The translations under genes were made by a program, and so were the position numbers. DNA of 64,000 bases. It comes from Guyanagaster necrorhizus (Eukaryota; Basidiomycota; Agaricomycetes; Agaricales; Physalacriaceae). The DNA is taken from positions 221,117-285,116 of the forward strand of contig NW_025064915.1 of the NCBI RefSeq assembly GCF_019112545.1. Direction: 5' to 3'. Positions 24,686 to 36,582 of this stretch are shown piece after piece; within the stretch, counting starts at the first letter, position 1, and each line of letters begins with the position of its first letter. A model generated the notes under the pieces. That model was not told the origin of the DNA. It searched no databases and saw only the letters and a list, made by a program, of their open reading frames with translations.

Positions 24686-25357
24686 CTATTGGTTCATTGA
24701 CTTTTTTTTTGCAAAGACAATGGCTATGTCTGCACCCTTCTTCTCGAGCCACGAGTTCCACAATGTTCTGTACTTGGAACCCCAGCATTTGTGGGTGCCA
24801 AAGACAACGTCATCCGATAACAACTGTGATATCCGATGCATCTCTCGACGATCAAGACTACTGAAGTATTTCTTGAGCATGCGGGCTTGGCTGAGCGTCG
24901 GGTGGTTCTAAGTTCTCAAGTCAGAGATTGCGAGATGTGCAGACTTGAAGTCGCATACCGGGCTCTCGGGGAAAACCATTCGATGCCATTTACAGAATGT
25001 TTTTGATGGAAGGTAGTATTCTATTGATTCGGGTTCGTCCTCTTGGGACGTCGATACTGGAGGTGCGGGTGCATAGGATGTTATGACCGGAAAGGACCAG
25101 ACTTTCATAGCACCAGACGTCTGCAGATATAAATGCGATCGTATTGCTGATTCCCAGTAGGCCTGCTCCTCTCCCTCATTCGCATATGTACCATGCAATG
25201 TTTTGCGCAGATAAACTCGTAGGGTGGCCCTCCATAATTGCCACAGGATAGCCCAGATCTTGGATATGAAAGTCCTGATGGTGACATCGCTGAGTACGAG
25301 GTCTCCGAAACCAAATTGGAGACAAGTGGCGAGCGAATGAAGGAAAAAAAGACGCAT
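24686..25357 (-). CDS. Unknown small protein gene, spliced
   Basis: Minus-strand gene of unknown function between GRC3 and RNA14. The frame is open from 25357 to 24686 except for one TAG. That TAG is the acceptor end of a 54-nt intron with a GTATGC donor and a CTGAC branch-like site (about 24910-24963), and splicing it keeps the frame. Recognisable stretches are TFCKWHRMVFPESP, then NHPTLSQARMLKKYFSSLDR and FGTHKCWGSKYRTLWNSWLE, ending KKKSMNQ. A second possible intron (GTACAT donor to CTGCAG acceptor, about 25115-25195) would shorten the N-terminal part. The true start is uncertain (25357 or 25389). No domain recognised. Confidence 0.45.
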
Positions 25358-25501
25358 TCTTGGCGTCCTAGGAAGGAGTAAAGGGTCATTCTAATGCTAA
25401 ATATACTGGCAAATTTATCATGGGTGGCAACCTCGCGGCCAACTCGCGGCGGTTGTCGAGTGCACAGCCACCGGAGATATCCGGGCTTTCTTGAAGAGTC
25501 C

Positions 25502-25514
25502 TAGGGTTAGGGTT
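25502..25514 (+). promoter_or_regulatory. Telobox-like TAGGGTTAGGGTT before RNA14
   Basis: Two head-to-tail TTAGGG-type units, 67 bp before the RNA14 start codon. Such interstitial telomere-like motifs in promoters are bound by Tbf1/TRF-type Myb factors in other eukaryotes. Here the role is inference from position. Confidence 0.4.
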
Positions 25515-25580
25515 CAACCAATCTTGTCTCTGTCCACTTCCTACATTTTTCTTTGCGTGTACAACTGAAATTTCTTCTGC

Positions 25581-28535
25581 ATGTCTCAAGATGACTCTGC
25601 TGGTGACAAGACTCAACCGAGCGAAGAGATTATTACGGCTCTGAACAGCCCAATCAAGACCGAACCGTCGTTGCAGAGCCTGCCACCGCTATCCGAATTC
25701 GATTCCTTGCGCTCCCAATTGGCAGAAAAACCGCACAGTCCGGCTCTCTGGAAGAGACTTGTCGAAATTTCTGAGCAAAGTGGTGAAACAGAGAAGATAA
25801 AAATTGTGTTTGATTCGTTGCTAAAGCAGTACCCAAACACGGTGCGTGAACTGCCGGCAGCAAGTCTATTCTTTTCTCATTTCTTGCAGTCTGCGGCTCA
25901 AATATCGTATATTAGCCATTACCTTGACAGTCCCAAGACTTTTGGTGAAGCTGAGGCACTGTTCACGACGTTCTTGAAGCATTCACCTTCCGTGGACCTA
26001 TTTCGATTTTATTTGACCTATGTCAGGTGAGTCATTTTTAGCATGGCATCGCCCACGTTCTGTCTGACATCGTCGACAGACGCGTACATTCCGATCCCAC
26101 CAAGCGAGATCCAGCCAAACGAGAAGTCGTCAGAAAGGCGTACGAATTTGCGCTGAATCCACCCCATGGCGTCGGCCAAGACAAGGACGCAGGCGACATC
26201 TGGCACGATTATATCCAGTTTTTGAGTGAGAGCGAGGTAGGTTCTTATCGTCGTTAATCTGAGGCATCGGTTGAACCCTGCCAGGCTACGGCAACGACTA
26301 CCTGGGATCAACAGCAAAACATGGATGCGCTACGCAAGGTCTATCATCGTGCTGTTCAAATACCACTCGACAACGTAGAGAAGCTTTGGCAAGATCTTGA
26401 AGCGTTCGAAATGAAGTTGAACAAGATCACCGCAAAAAAGTTCATGGCCGATCTTTCACCGGGACATATGCAAGCGCGAACAGTGTATCGGCAGTTGAAT
26501 AACTATGTATCGACCTTGTATCCTCCATCAACGGGCCGCCCAGAACTTTTTTTGCCCTCATTGCCCTCGTTCGATCCCGCAGAGCGCTCTACAGTCGGCA
26601 AGTGGAAAGCGTATTTAAAATGGGAAGAAAGCAACCCCCTTGAAATCGAAGACAAGGACAAGCCCCTATTGATCCTACGCGTACAGACTGTGTATCGGAA
26701 GGCCGTCATTAGAATGCGATACTTTCCTGAAATTTGGTTTGTGATGATCGAGCTGTGTACGTACCTCGACGTTTGACTTGGGATTTGGGTAGGTACATGG
26801 CATATACATGGACCAAGAGCATTGGCAAGAATGAAGAAGCAATGTCCATCCTCAAGAATGGGCGAGAAGCAAACCCGCTGAGGTCATCTATCTCATTGCC
26901 CGCTCTCATCAAACATATGCTCACAGTTGCTATAGTTTCCTCCTTACGTTTGCGTATGCAGAAGCGCTCGAAGTGAACAAGAAGTATGATGAGGTCAAGG
27001 CCACCTTTGACACTTTCCTCGGGAACTTGAGAGCCGATCTTGAAGTGGTTGAGCAGCAAGTCAAGACCGCCAATTCATCATTCAGTAGCACCAACGGGGA
27101 TGTCCCTGGTGTACAGCCTCCAGCCCACGAAACAGGAAGCCTGTCAAATAATTATTCCTTCAACAGCCAGTCGTCCGATGAGACCCCTTCAAAACCGAGT
27201 GAACTTGCCGAGAAGCGGGCAGAGTACGGCTTAGTGTATATTTGTTATATGCGTTTCATGCGACGTACGGAAGGTGTGCAGAAGTCTCGAGGTGTGTTTG
27301 GGGCGGCGAGGAAGGATCGCTGGACGCCTTGGGAAGTATATGAGGCGGCAGGTGAGATCGTTGTTGTGATCACTTTTTGTCCGTCGCTAAAGCCGTTCTA
27401 CAGCGCTCATGGAGTACCACTGCTCGAACGACAAAAACATCGCCAGCCGGATCTTTGAGAAAGGTCTCAGCACCTTTGGCACCGAGATCCAGTTCGTCAT
27501 TCGTTATCTGGCTTTCCTTATATCGATCAACGACGAGAACAGTAAGTGATTATACCTCTGTGGGTGTTTCCTAGGCTATATTGATTGGTAATAGACGCAC
27601 GAGCGTTATTTGAGCGGGTCATCGGTACTTTCCCTCCTGAAAAGGCGCGACCGCTCTGGGAACGCTGGGCTCGATACGAGTATCAGTATGCTGACCTCGA
27701 AGCCGCACTCAAGCTCGAAAAAAGAATGTCTGACGTGTATCCGAACGGTAAGCTACTCTCTGATAGTGTCATACCTTCCTAACTTTCCGCAAAGATCCAT
27801 CACTGAAGAGGTTTGCACAACGACATGTCTACCTGGGCGTCGATGCTATTGCTGCCCGAGATCTAGGAGTGGCTATCGCTAAAAAGAGCACGTCAGCTTT
27901 GGGCAGAAGTGATACGATCCAGAGTCTGCTGGCCCCGCCTCCCACTCCGGTTGCTGGTGGCACCAAGAGACCTCCATCCCCCGAACACCGCAAAGCTCGG
28001 GATGATAGGAGCGGTGACTACGGTCCTTCGCACAAGCGCATTCGTCCGAATACTCCGCCACTTCGGCCGTCAGAAAGAGATCGATGGGAGAACCCCCGGG
28101 ATGGTTCTTCGTCCTCAAGAGGGCGACGATATAGCCCGCCCCCGCCTTCGAGCAAAGACCGTGAACGTCCTCCACTGCCGCCGCCACGAAGGCAAGAGAA
28201 AGAAAAGGACAGAGAAGAAGAGAAACCGGTCTCCCTCCCTCCTGTGTTATCGTACTTCCTAGGCTCACTTCCCGCTGCTTCCGACTTTGATGGACCGGTT
28301 TTCCGTACTGAGGACTTGATGAATCTTTTCCGAAATGCTGTTATTCCGAGCTCGAGTTCGACTAGGACAAGGTCTCCGCCTCCGCCGCCTGTCCCTCCTC
28401 GAGGAGGTAAGTTCGGTCCGTGATCCTGAGTCCCTGTGAGATGATGATGAAGATATTTCAGGAGGTCGACCGCCGCCGGATTATAGCCCGTACCAGGGAC
28501 CGGGTGGAGGATCGAGAGGAGGAAGAAGGTATTGA
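25581..28535 (+). CDS. RNA14: mRNA 3'-end-processing protein Rna14 (CstF-77)
   Basis: Scaffold of the cleavage and polyadenylation factor that pairs with Rna15 and helps position the machinery on pre-mRNA in the nucleus. The start at 25581 ([16 protein letters not shown]) begins a short acidic leader. HAT repeats follow, with typical segments [53 protein letters not shown] and [20 protein letters not shown]. After these come [19 protein letters not shown] and [20 protein letters not shown]. The C-terminal part (about 27860-28535) is proline- and arginine-rich and ends GGRRY, matching the flexible tail of the family. Many introns of 45-60 nt; some small-exon borders are uncertain. Long proline-rich tail stretches are low-complexity. 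Roughly 750-800 residues. Confidence 0.88.
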
Positions 28536-28680
28536 TGATAAATTGTAACCAGTCCACACTACTTTGAGCAGCAACCTTATACCGGATATATGATACGTAT
28601 ATACAAAATGCAAGATATTGTTTATGATGGATGTTCTGAAGACAAAAAGTCTAAAGATGTCGTCCTTCTATCCCAGTCCT

Positions 28681-30973
28681 TCAAACCGATGTCCCCCTCT
28701 GGAGCAACTCTGTCCTTTCCTGCTCGGGTGTGGGCAAAAGAGCGTGCCCTGTCCTCAACTTGACGTCTCGAAGCCAGTTGTCCGATAGCTGACTCTGAGC
28801 GAGGAGAGGACGGGGAGTGAACATCATCTTTTGGGGGATGATGGGTCGGTCACCTAAGAGTCCGTTGGCGGCGCTGATGACCGCGCGGCATTTAGAGGTC
28901 GTCACATCATCAGAGATACCAACCCCCCATGCACTTTCGCCGCCTGGTCCACGCAGCTCGAGGAACGTCGCTGCCTTGGGAGCCTTCTCGGCGTTGATCA
29001 TCTGTGCAGCGTACTCACCCGTGGTGAGTTCCAGGTCGAGGCACGTGTGCATGGCGTTCATGACTGCTTGGACGGTGTTACTGCCGTCACCCTGAATATC
29101 GCGTGAAGCACCGTCGACGACGACGTGCCCCTCAAACCTGAAGCGAGTCTCGTGGTCTTCAGCGGAAGATAAGGCAAAGAGGTCATCGGAATAGTCCGAG
29201 GCTGGCGAAGAAGGCTCTTTGGATGATGGCGATAATGGTAAGAGACGGTAGGACTGAAGGTAAAGTCGGTTAATAGGCAGATGGTGGATGGAATACGTCC
29301 GTTTGAAGGCGTCGGTGATCAGGACGGCCGTCATCTCTTTGCCCAAGCGTTCGCTCTCCTTTTGGACGACACCGTAGAAGGATACTTGCATGCGGCGAGG
29401 TAGGTCGAGTTGCATCTTCTGCTTGATGACATACGCAGCTCCTGCCTTCCCGCTCTGGCTGCTGACCCTGATAAGGTTCTCGTAGCCATACCCGATATCC
29501 TTAGGATCCAAGGGGATATACGGCATAGCCCAGGACTTGATGCCCATCCCGGAGCGATCGACTTCTGCCCACCGCTTCGCTTGAGAGTCAAGTCCCTTTT
29601 TGATAGCGTCTTGGTGTGTCCCTGCGAAAGCGGAGAATACGAGGTTCCCGGCGTACGGGTAACGAGCGGGTACGGCCATTTCGTTGCAACGGCAGACAAT
29701 CTCGACGATTTCCGGGAGGTTGGAAAAGTCGAGATGAGGAGAGATGCCTTGGGAGTAGAGGTTCAGAGCGAGGGAGATTAGATCGACGTTTCCTGTGCGT
29801 TCGCCGTTCCCGAGAAGGCAGCCTTCAACGCGAGCGCCTCCAGCGAGAAGGCCCAATTCTGCTGCAGCAACAGCGGTTCCTGGGTTGAGGAAAGTTAGGA
29901 TAAGGGGACTGCACAGGCCGTGGATGCCTACCTCTATCATTATGAGGATGGATACTGAGAATAACGCTGTCCCGCTGATTGATATGGTTGGAAAAGTACT
30001 CGACCTGATAAATCGAATCAGCGAGCTATTATAGTAGACCAAAGGAGGATGCCTCTTGCCATATCAGCGTAATGGTTGCTTGGTGCACATTCCACAGTAG
30101 CAGCCAAGTTAAAAATAACCTTATCTTCCGGGCTGGCTTTTCCCCATTCCCCTAGAACTCTGTTGCCAAGTTCAACCGTGAATTCGGGTTCAGTCTGGGA
30201 AAACGTCTCGAAACAATAATTTAGCGTGAAGCGTGTACCTAATCGATGATATTGTTAGATGGCTGGTCGTTGGATTCCATACATACTGCGTACCAGATCG
30301 AGCAGTCTCCTCTTCAGTCAAGTGTTTGACCAAACGAACAGCGTTTAGAGTTAACTCGATTGTCTGTGCCTTGGTGTTCCTGAATACGACTTCGCGGAAG
30401 ACAGGAGATACGGCATTATAAAGGTGGATGATCGCATGCTTTGCACCAGATAAAGATGAGATAGACTTTGTTATTAGATCCGAACGGGCGGGAGTGATGA
30501 TCTGCAAAGAAATCGAATCGTTGCGGCGCTATTTTCAGAGAAACAGAACCTACTTGAATAGCGACGTCCTCTGGGATTTCGGCGTCTTCGATAAGAGATC
30601 TAACGAATTAGTACTCTAGAGCAGCAGCAGACGGATATGCGACTTCGATCTCTTTGAAACCGATATCAACTAGTAATCTAGTGACTAGAAGTCAGGCAAG
30701 CTGATACAACGCGAGAGAAAAAACTGACCGGAAGAGCTCGAGTTTCGTCTTATTGCTCATGGGATTAACTAGTGCTTGGTTTCCGTCCCGTAAATCTGTT
30801 GAGAGCCACGTTGGAGAGATGGTGGTTCTTCTGGCTGGCCATTGGCGAACGTAGTTGGACGGAAAATTGACCGCAGGATACGGTAAGTATTTCTCGGCAG
30901 GATTAGGCCTGGACAAAGAAGTCAGTGGGAAACATAGAGTATTAGGTACCATGTGAACGTACAGCATAGGCAT
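28681..30973 (-). CDS. LEU4: 2-isopropylmalate synthase
   Basis: Condenses acetyl-CoA with 2-ketoisovalerate, the first committed step of leucine synthesis, usually mitochondrial in fungi. The first exon is only about 11 nt (MPML, start 30973). A GTACGT donor joins it to PNPAEKYLPYPAVNFPSNYV. Then comes TWLSTDLRDGNQALVNPMS, with the catalytic RDGNQAL block of DRE-TIM metallolyases. Further exons contain ITPARSDLITKSISSL, HAIIHLYNAVSPVFRE, STEETARSG-like sequence, FSQTEPEFTVELGNRVLGEW and the second metal-binding region. The large last exon (from 29890 downwards) has AAAELGLLAGGARVEGCLLG with NGERTGNVDL, then the C-terminal LeuA dimerisation/leucine-feedback domain from about 29250 to the stop at 28681. 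The N-terminus does not look like a strong mitochondrial presequence. The gene appears intact. Confidence 0.92.
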
Positions 30974-32524
30974 TGGAAACGGGCTTGTGCACAGAATGAT
31001 AGAAAAACTGAAGGGTAAAAAAGGTAGAGGATGGCGCGTCCTCGCTGAATACGAGGATTAAATAGCTCGACAGCGCTCGGTACAAACATAGATTTGTCTT
31101 GGCTTGGGAGTACATAACCGCTGGCATTGGCTAATGTCGCTTTCTGCACTCCATAATCATGCGAAAAGGCCAAAATCCGTGTGTAGTCAATAAAAAGTTC
31201 CCGTCTGCCATGGTCGACTGCTCCTTGCCGCATTGAATTCGGATGCTGTTCATACACCTGAAGCCGTGGAATCTGAGCTGAAAGTGAATGGACGTTTCTC
31301 CGCGGAGGGCACCTTCACCTTCGTTCTGTTACCATTTTGGTTACGCAATCAGGAGCTGGTGCCGAGACCGATGTCGCCCCATGAGCAGCAGATCCCAGAG
31401 TTATTTCTGAACTGCACATTTATGGTCGTTCTTGGCTTTGGCAGAAGAACTCGAGGCGCCAGTATTTCTGTCTGCAATTCTAATTAGGGAGCCGACCATG
31501 CCTATTCCGTGCATTGCAACACAGCCCGTATTAAATTTGACGGATAGCACACCTTCAGTGGTAGAAACACGGAAAAGAGAAAATCATTTGAATGGCAGAA
31601 CAACTGGAGATGAGATCGCGCTTCCTTAAATCGGTAGAACATACCGGGGATTGTGAGATATGACGATAAGAAGTCGTACAAATGACATGCGGAATACGAC
31701 GCAGCCGGGATAACACAAGAAAAAACTGCAAGAACAAGGTTGTATTGGGTGAAGATAAGGTGTATTTTAACTCAAATTTGAGTTTACCGTGTAAATGTTT
31801 GATGTTTGCATTTGGGAAGCAACTGTGAATCCCTAAATCATGCCAATCTTTGCGATGCTCCACAGGAACAGGTCCTATCATCCCGTATGACCCTAGATAT
31901 ATCGACACAGGTGCGTTGACATTTTAAGTTGCAGATACGGGGAGGAATCAAAGTTTCCGAATTGCTGGTTCATAGATGATAAGCGTAGATTCGACCGTTC
32001 GAGATAAAGATTCCAAGGTCCATCGAAATTTCAGGTTGTTGACGGCTGCCCTAAAAGGAAGATACTCTCCACGCCACTAGGAGGATGTGTCCAAGAATTT
32101 CCACCGCGCAATGCTCCCTTTTTCTCAGCTTGGCTTTGTCCATTGCATCGAAAATATGGTGGAGGGACGTTTCCTTCTCACTATGTCCTTTTCTACCTGG
32201 AAGTTTTCAGCCGAGGAATAACCGGTGAGGAATCACGCTAATATCGGTGCCAAACTTCGCACGGATACTGGCGCTTCTGGGAGCTGTTTGCTTTCTTTCT
32301 ACGGAGATATTTGTGAAACTGACTCTTGTTTCTCATGCCAAGTGCTCTGTGTCGTCCAAGAATGATATTGGGCGATGCTTGGCTCCTTCAAGGAAACTTA
32401 TTGCGGCGAATTCAAGAACAATGTTCTTCTCTGCTTCGACTATTTAAAGCCTCTGGAATTGTTAGCGTTTCTGGGTACACCTCCTTGGTACGACTTTGTC
32501 CATTGCTTCTTGCTGTGGATACAC
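30974..32524. other. 1.55 kb divergent intergenic region
   Basis: Separates LEU4 (-) from the MFS gene (+). Minus-strand open stretches at about 31257-30922 and 31908-31555 read as plausible protein (for example RRELFIDYTRILAFSHDYG) but have no recognised domain. They could be remnants or exons of an unknown gene. Leucine-pathway promoter elements such as CCGG(N4)CCGG were not found by eye. Confidence 0.35.
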
Positions 32525-34685
32525 ATGTCACTGTCTGAAGTCGACGGTACTTTGCTTCTTCTTAGATCCAGTGTTCTTGTATAACATTTGTTTTGGCCCG
32601 ATAGAATCTGGACCTAGTTCCAGCCTGACAATATTACCGTCGGTTGATGCAACTTACCAGCATTTAGGAAACGCAAGGACCAAGGAGCTGGGATGGGATG
32701 GACTCAATGACCCGAGCAATCCTCGTAACTGGAGCAATCGAAGGCGCTGGACCGTTACGTTGGTTGTCAGTCTTTTCACGTTCATAAGGTATGCACTCCC
32801 ACAACCAACAGAACGGTAAGGCTAAGGGACTCTTATCATATAAAAGCCCGGTCGCTTCGTCGATATCTTCTCCTGCTTTGCCAATTATCTCTGATGCGCT
32901 GGATATCCCGCACGACTCGATTTTACAAAATATGTCGCTCTCCATTTTCGTCCTGGCGTATGCATTAGGAGTGAGTTTTGCTCTCTTTGACATTATGACA
33001 CGCCGCTTCACGTTTGGAAAAAAGCCCTTGATATGGGGACCAATGTCCGAGCTCTGTGGTCGCCTTGTAGTTCTACAGGTATCTAATATCTGGTTCTTAG
33101 GTATTTGCTCTTTGGATGACTGTTTTCCTTTTGCTGACGAATTTATTTAGTGTTCAACACCATTTGTTCTATCGCCAAGACGCCTACACAAATGCTAATT
33201 TTCAGATTCTTGGCTGGATTCGGCGGGGCTGCACCTCAGTCCGTCGGTGGCGGCGTCGTTGGCGATCTGTGGTCGCCAGAAGAGAGGGGGATGGCGATGA
33301 GTCTTTACTCCCTTGCTCCATTAGTCGGACCTTCCACCGGCCCTTTAGTTGGCGGATGGATAGCGTCACGGGTCCGGTGGGAGTGGGTCTTTTGGAGCGT
33401 CAGCATCTCTGACGCCATCCTACAAATCGCAGGCTTCGTGAGTACTTTTTTTCCCCCATGAATGTTAATCAGCTCACCGTCTTCAAAATAAGATCTTCCT
33501 AGAAGAAACGTATGTTCCGGAGCTGCAGAAGCGCAAGGCGCGGGCTCTCAGGAAGTCGACCGGCAACGTCATGATTCGTTCACGGTTCGAGCAGCCTGGC
33601 CGACATTGTGCTAGCGTTATGACCCAAGGCATGATCAAGCCGCTTAAGTTTCTGGCCACGGAACCTATTGTGCAGGTCTTCGCCCTGTATATGGCTGTTC
33701 TGTATGGTGTATTGTATCTGAGTCTTTCGTGTAGGTGCTACTCTTGTCTTTTTTTGAATACAATCTTTAACCATTCAAGCAGCTTTTGTCAAGGTATACA
33801 CTGACCAATATCACGAAAACACTGGAATCTCAGGCTTGCACTATCTCGCAATCGCCTTGGGATCCACAGGTGAGATCATTCAGTCTTTTTATAGACCGTG
33901 ACCTCCCGCTTGATATCCGTTCTTTCTTTACCAGTCGGAGGGCAAGTTGGTGCACGCGTCCTGAATAGGATTTACGTCCGATTGAAAGTCAAAAATGGGG
34001 GGATTGGCACCCCTGAAATGAGGTAGTGTTCTAGTCTCGCGCCGAATCTTGTGAAAGAGTTTGAACCCAGCATTCAGATTACCGCTTTTGATGGTTTCTG
34101 CGACCACGCTTCCGATTGGATTGTTGATATACGGATGGACCGCCAATGCGCGTATCTTTTGGCTTGCTCCTGGTGTGTTTTACCCTTAGGGTGCCTTCAA
34201 CTCTACTCAGGACCGCTGATAGACATCGGCGTATTCATATATTCCATCGGAATCGGTACGTTTGTCCCCACATTTTCCTGCAGAACTGAGTTAACGCAAT
34301 GTATCAGGCGGAAATTGGACATGCATACAGACATATCTGGTGAAGAATGAACGATACTTGGAGAGACAAAAAAAACTCAGTGATCCCACAGGTGGATAAC
34401 TACGCACTCCATGCCGCCAGTGCAATCGCAGGAGTCTCGTCGTTCAGGGCCTTCGCTGGATTTGGGTTTCCTCTCTTTGCTGACAAGATGTACGAGAGAG
34501 TTGGCGACGGTAAGCAACTTTCCGATGAACCAATGAACATCAGGCTCATATTCACCACTACAGGCTGGGGAAACTCCATCCTGGCTTTGATCTGCTTGGT
34601 CATTGGCTGTCCGGCGCCTTTTATTTTCTACAGATATGGTCCTCAGCTACGAACGCGGAGCAAAGCAACTTCCGTCGAGCAATGA
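32525..34685 (+). CDS. MFS transporter, DHA1-type drug/polyamine exporter
   Basis: Twelve-span proton antiporter of the plasma membrane; substrates in this family include drugs, polyamines and metabolites. The first exon is short (MSLSEVD, start 32525) and splices at GTACTT to ESGPSSS. The usual N-terminal DHA1 motif WDGLNDPSNPRNWSNRRRWT follows. Later landmarks: SPALPIISDALDIPHDSILQ, FRFLAGFGGAAPQSVGGGVV with GDLWSPEERGMAMS (motif A/C region), GPSTGPLVGGWIASRVRWEW, a central loop with FLEETYVPELQKRKARALRK, SATTLPIGLLIYGWTANARI, and TCIQTYLVDNYALHAASAIA. The last exon has GWGNSILALICLVIGCPAPF and ends ATSVEQ at 34685. All introns are short (about 45-75 nt). The gene looks complete. Confidence 0.88.
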
Positions 34686-35164
34686 TATTCCTTTCCCACC
34701 AGAAAGACCCACCTGTGCCATCCCTTGTTGTGATTTACCACGGCAGGGTTCTGTTTCGCAACATCTCTCACACTCTCGTTCTCACACCGGCTACAGTGAA
34801 TAAACTGCAAAAAAAAAAGGGATGAAAATATACGAACCAGGAATAAGGAAGCAGACTACATATCATGGCGGTCTTGCCGCCACATTAAGAATCACGAATC
34901 GGAAACTGCATCCACACGACTTGAGACCCCTCGCATTTCCAAGGGTAACGTTAGAGTGTGAATTCTCTCTATCAGAGGCAGTCGGATGTCTTTTCCGCGC
35001 GACAATGACCCATCTGAAAAACGCCCGCTGTCGGTGCGGCTTCACAAGTTTGACAGTTTTCTGGTTGACGAACTACAATAGTAGTGTCCGCCTTGACGGT
35101 ATATCCTTCTTCGTATTCAGGAAAGTAGGTGTGCCAGCCAACGATCACACTCTCCGTCACAGGT
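34686..35164. other. Intergenic, no gene
   Basis: A plus-strand open frame at 34822-35238 runs into the duplicated LysM promoter block and has no recognised domain, so I do not call it. Nothing else seen. Confidence 0.45.
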
Positions 35165-35723
35165 ACATGTACGCGTGTCAGGGCCATCGACTGACGGAGA
35201 TCATCAGCCGGGAACCTGGAACCTGCGTTCGCGTTTGACGGTGACCCCGCTCATTGCTCTGCAGTGGCACGTTCTTTATTCCAGGTTATCATGAGAACCC
35301 CTCCTTTCTGATCAGATATTCTGACGTGTTAATTTCGCGTCTTGTGTAACAGCGGCTTGCATCTTGTACCTCATCATGAGAGTTTTTTGACTTCGTGACT
35401 CGATGAAGCTGATTTCGGGACTGGATAGATCACCGGAGCTGATGAAAAGACTCGATTGCATTGATTAGTGAGTCATCTTGGAGCAAGGCGCGACTCATCT
35501 ATCCAGACAAGGTTATGATTCTTGTCATTACATTTAGCGCCGTATGATGCACACGCGTGTCCCGCCACAAATTTTCCGTAAAACGGCCATACCATCCCGC
35601 TGAATGTCCCTTCCCGCCGAATAGCGAGTCAGACCTTGGGCGTATAAAGGAAGAAACGCGTCGCCATCTTTCACCAGGTTCTCTCTCCCCCAGTCCCTCC
35701 TAAGCAAACTCTCCGTCACCAAT
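35165..35723 (+). repeat. Inverted repeat arm B: LysM promoter duplicate
   Basis: Counterpart, in opposite orientation, of 17861-18238. Matching blocks include GAACCTGCGTTCGCGTTTGA (about 35219-35238), CATCTTGGAGCAAGGCG and the last 75 bases before the start codon, where about 93% of positions agree by eye. About 200 bp at 35262-35470 have no counterpart in arm A. Confidence 0.8.
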
Positions 35724-36300
35724 ATGTTCATCCTCTCTGGTCTTGCTCTCCTCTTCACCGCGGGATTCCGCTTCGGTGCTGCCCAAGTGGCCAACTGTGC
35801 TCGCAACTACACCGTCCAGCTCGGTGACACCTGCGATGCGATTTCTGCTGCTCAGAACGTTTCTACGTATGCAGCTCCCATTTATCGTCGTTCTTACCCA
35901 CTGATTACCATGGTTTGTTGTTTGTAGCTATCAGCTCGCTGAGGTGAACACCAACATCAACGTGGGGTGTACCAACTTGGTTTTGGGCGAGGTAGCTCTC
36001 CTCGCTTCTCATAGCATTGCGAATATGTACTGAGGTTTTCGTTATCGAAGGTCCTTTGTCTAGGCATTATCGGCCAAGATTGCACGGACACTTACGTGGT
36101 TGTCTCAGGGGATAACTGCGTTGCTATTGCTGCTGCTGAGAATACCACGTACGACGTTCTGTTGGCCAATAATCCCAATGTGGATTCGACCTGCACTAAT
36201 ATCTATCCAGGAGAGGTGGGTCTCGGTTATGGGGGATCATATTTGCAGAGTTAACCATGTCTAGGTTCTGTGCGTCGCACCTGAAGACGTTTACGCGTAG
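35724..36300 (+). CDS. Secreted two-LysM-domain protein (copy B)
   Basis: Paralogue of copy A in inverted orientation about 18 kb away, with the same four exons and about 131 residues. Signal peptide MFILSGLALLFTAGFRFGAA. LysM 1 has NYTVQLGDTCDAISAAQ and a CTNLVLGE end. LysM 2 has TYVVVSGDNCVAIAAAENTT and ends NVDSTCTNIYPGE. The final exon reads VLCVAPEDVYA with TAG at 36298-36300. Chitin or N-acetylglucosamine binding is inferred from the LysM fold. The amino acid changes from copy A cluster in exons 2-4, outside the signal peptide, while intron 2 is nearly unchanged. Cysteines are conserved between copies. Confidence 0.88.
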
Positions 36301-36582
36301 GACTGTCGGACGAGACTAGACATTCCTGTGTCGTTAAGGGTCCCCCATGGCCTTAGCTTTCTCCTACTGATATAAAAGAACTTTGCGAATGAATATTGTT
36401 GTCTTCTGAATGTGGGAAACTTGAAGGAAGTACTGCGAGTACGAGACGATTTTTTGATAGTAGTATCTTCTGGGCAAAAATGGCCACTTGGCAGAAATTA
36501 GCCACACCATACGGCCCGGTCGTTCCGTGGCTTGCAATTACGCGATCATTTGATGCTCGAATCGCAGACTGCCACCACCACC

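Noticed and set aside
24908..25357. Minus-strand frame apparently ended by a TAG, then reopened in the same frame (pseudogene candidate)
   Set aside because: The TAG is the 3' splice site of a good 54-nt intron with a GTATGC donor, so a normal spliced gene explains it.
30922..31908. Possible unknown gene on the minus strand between LEU4 and the MFS gene
   Set aside because: Two or three protein-like stretches, but no consistent exon chain or domain found by eye. Left as intergenic with a note.
34822..35238. 138-residue open frame before LysM copy B
   Set aside because: It runs into the duplicated promoter block, has no domain, and the matching part of arm A shows no corresponding open frame.
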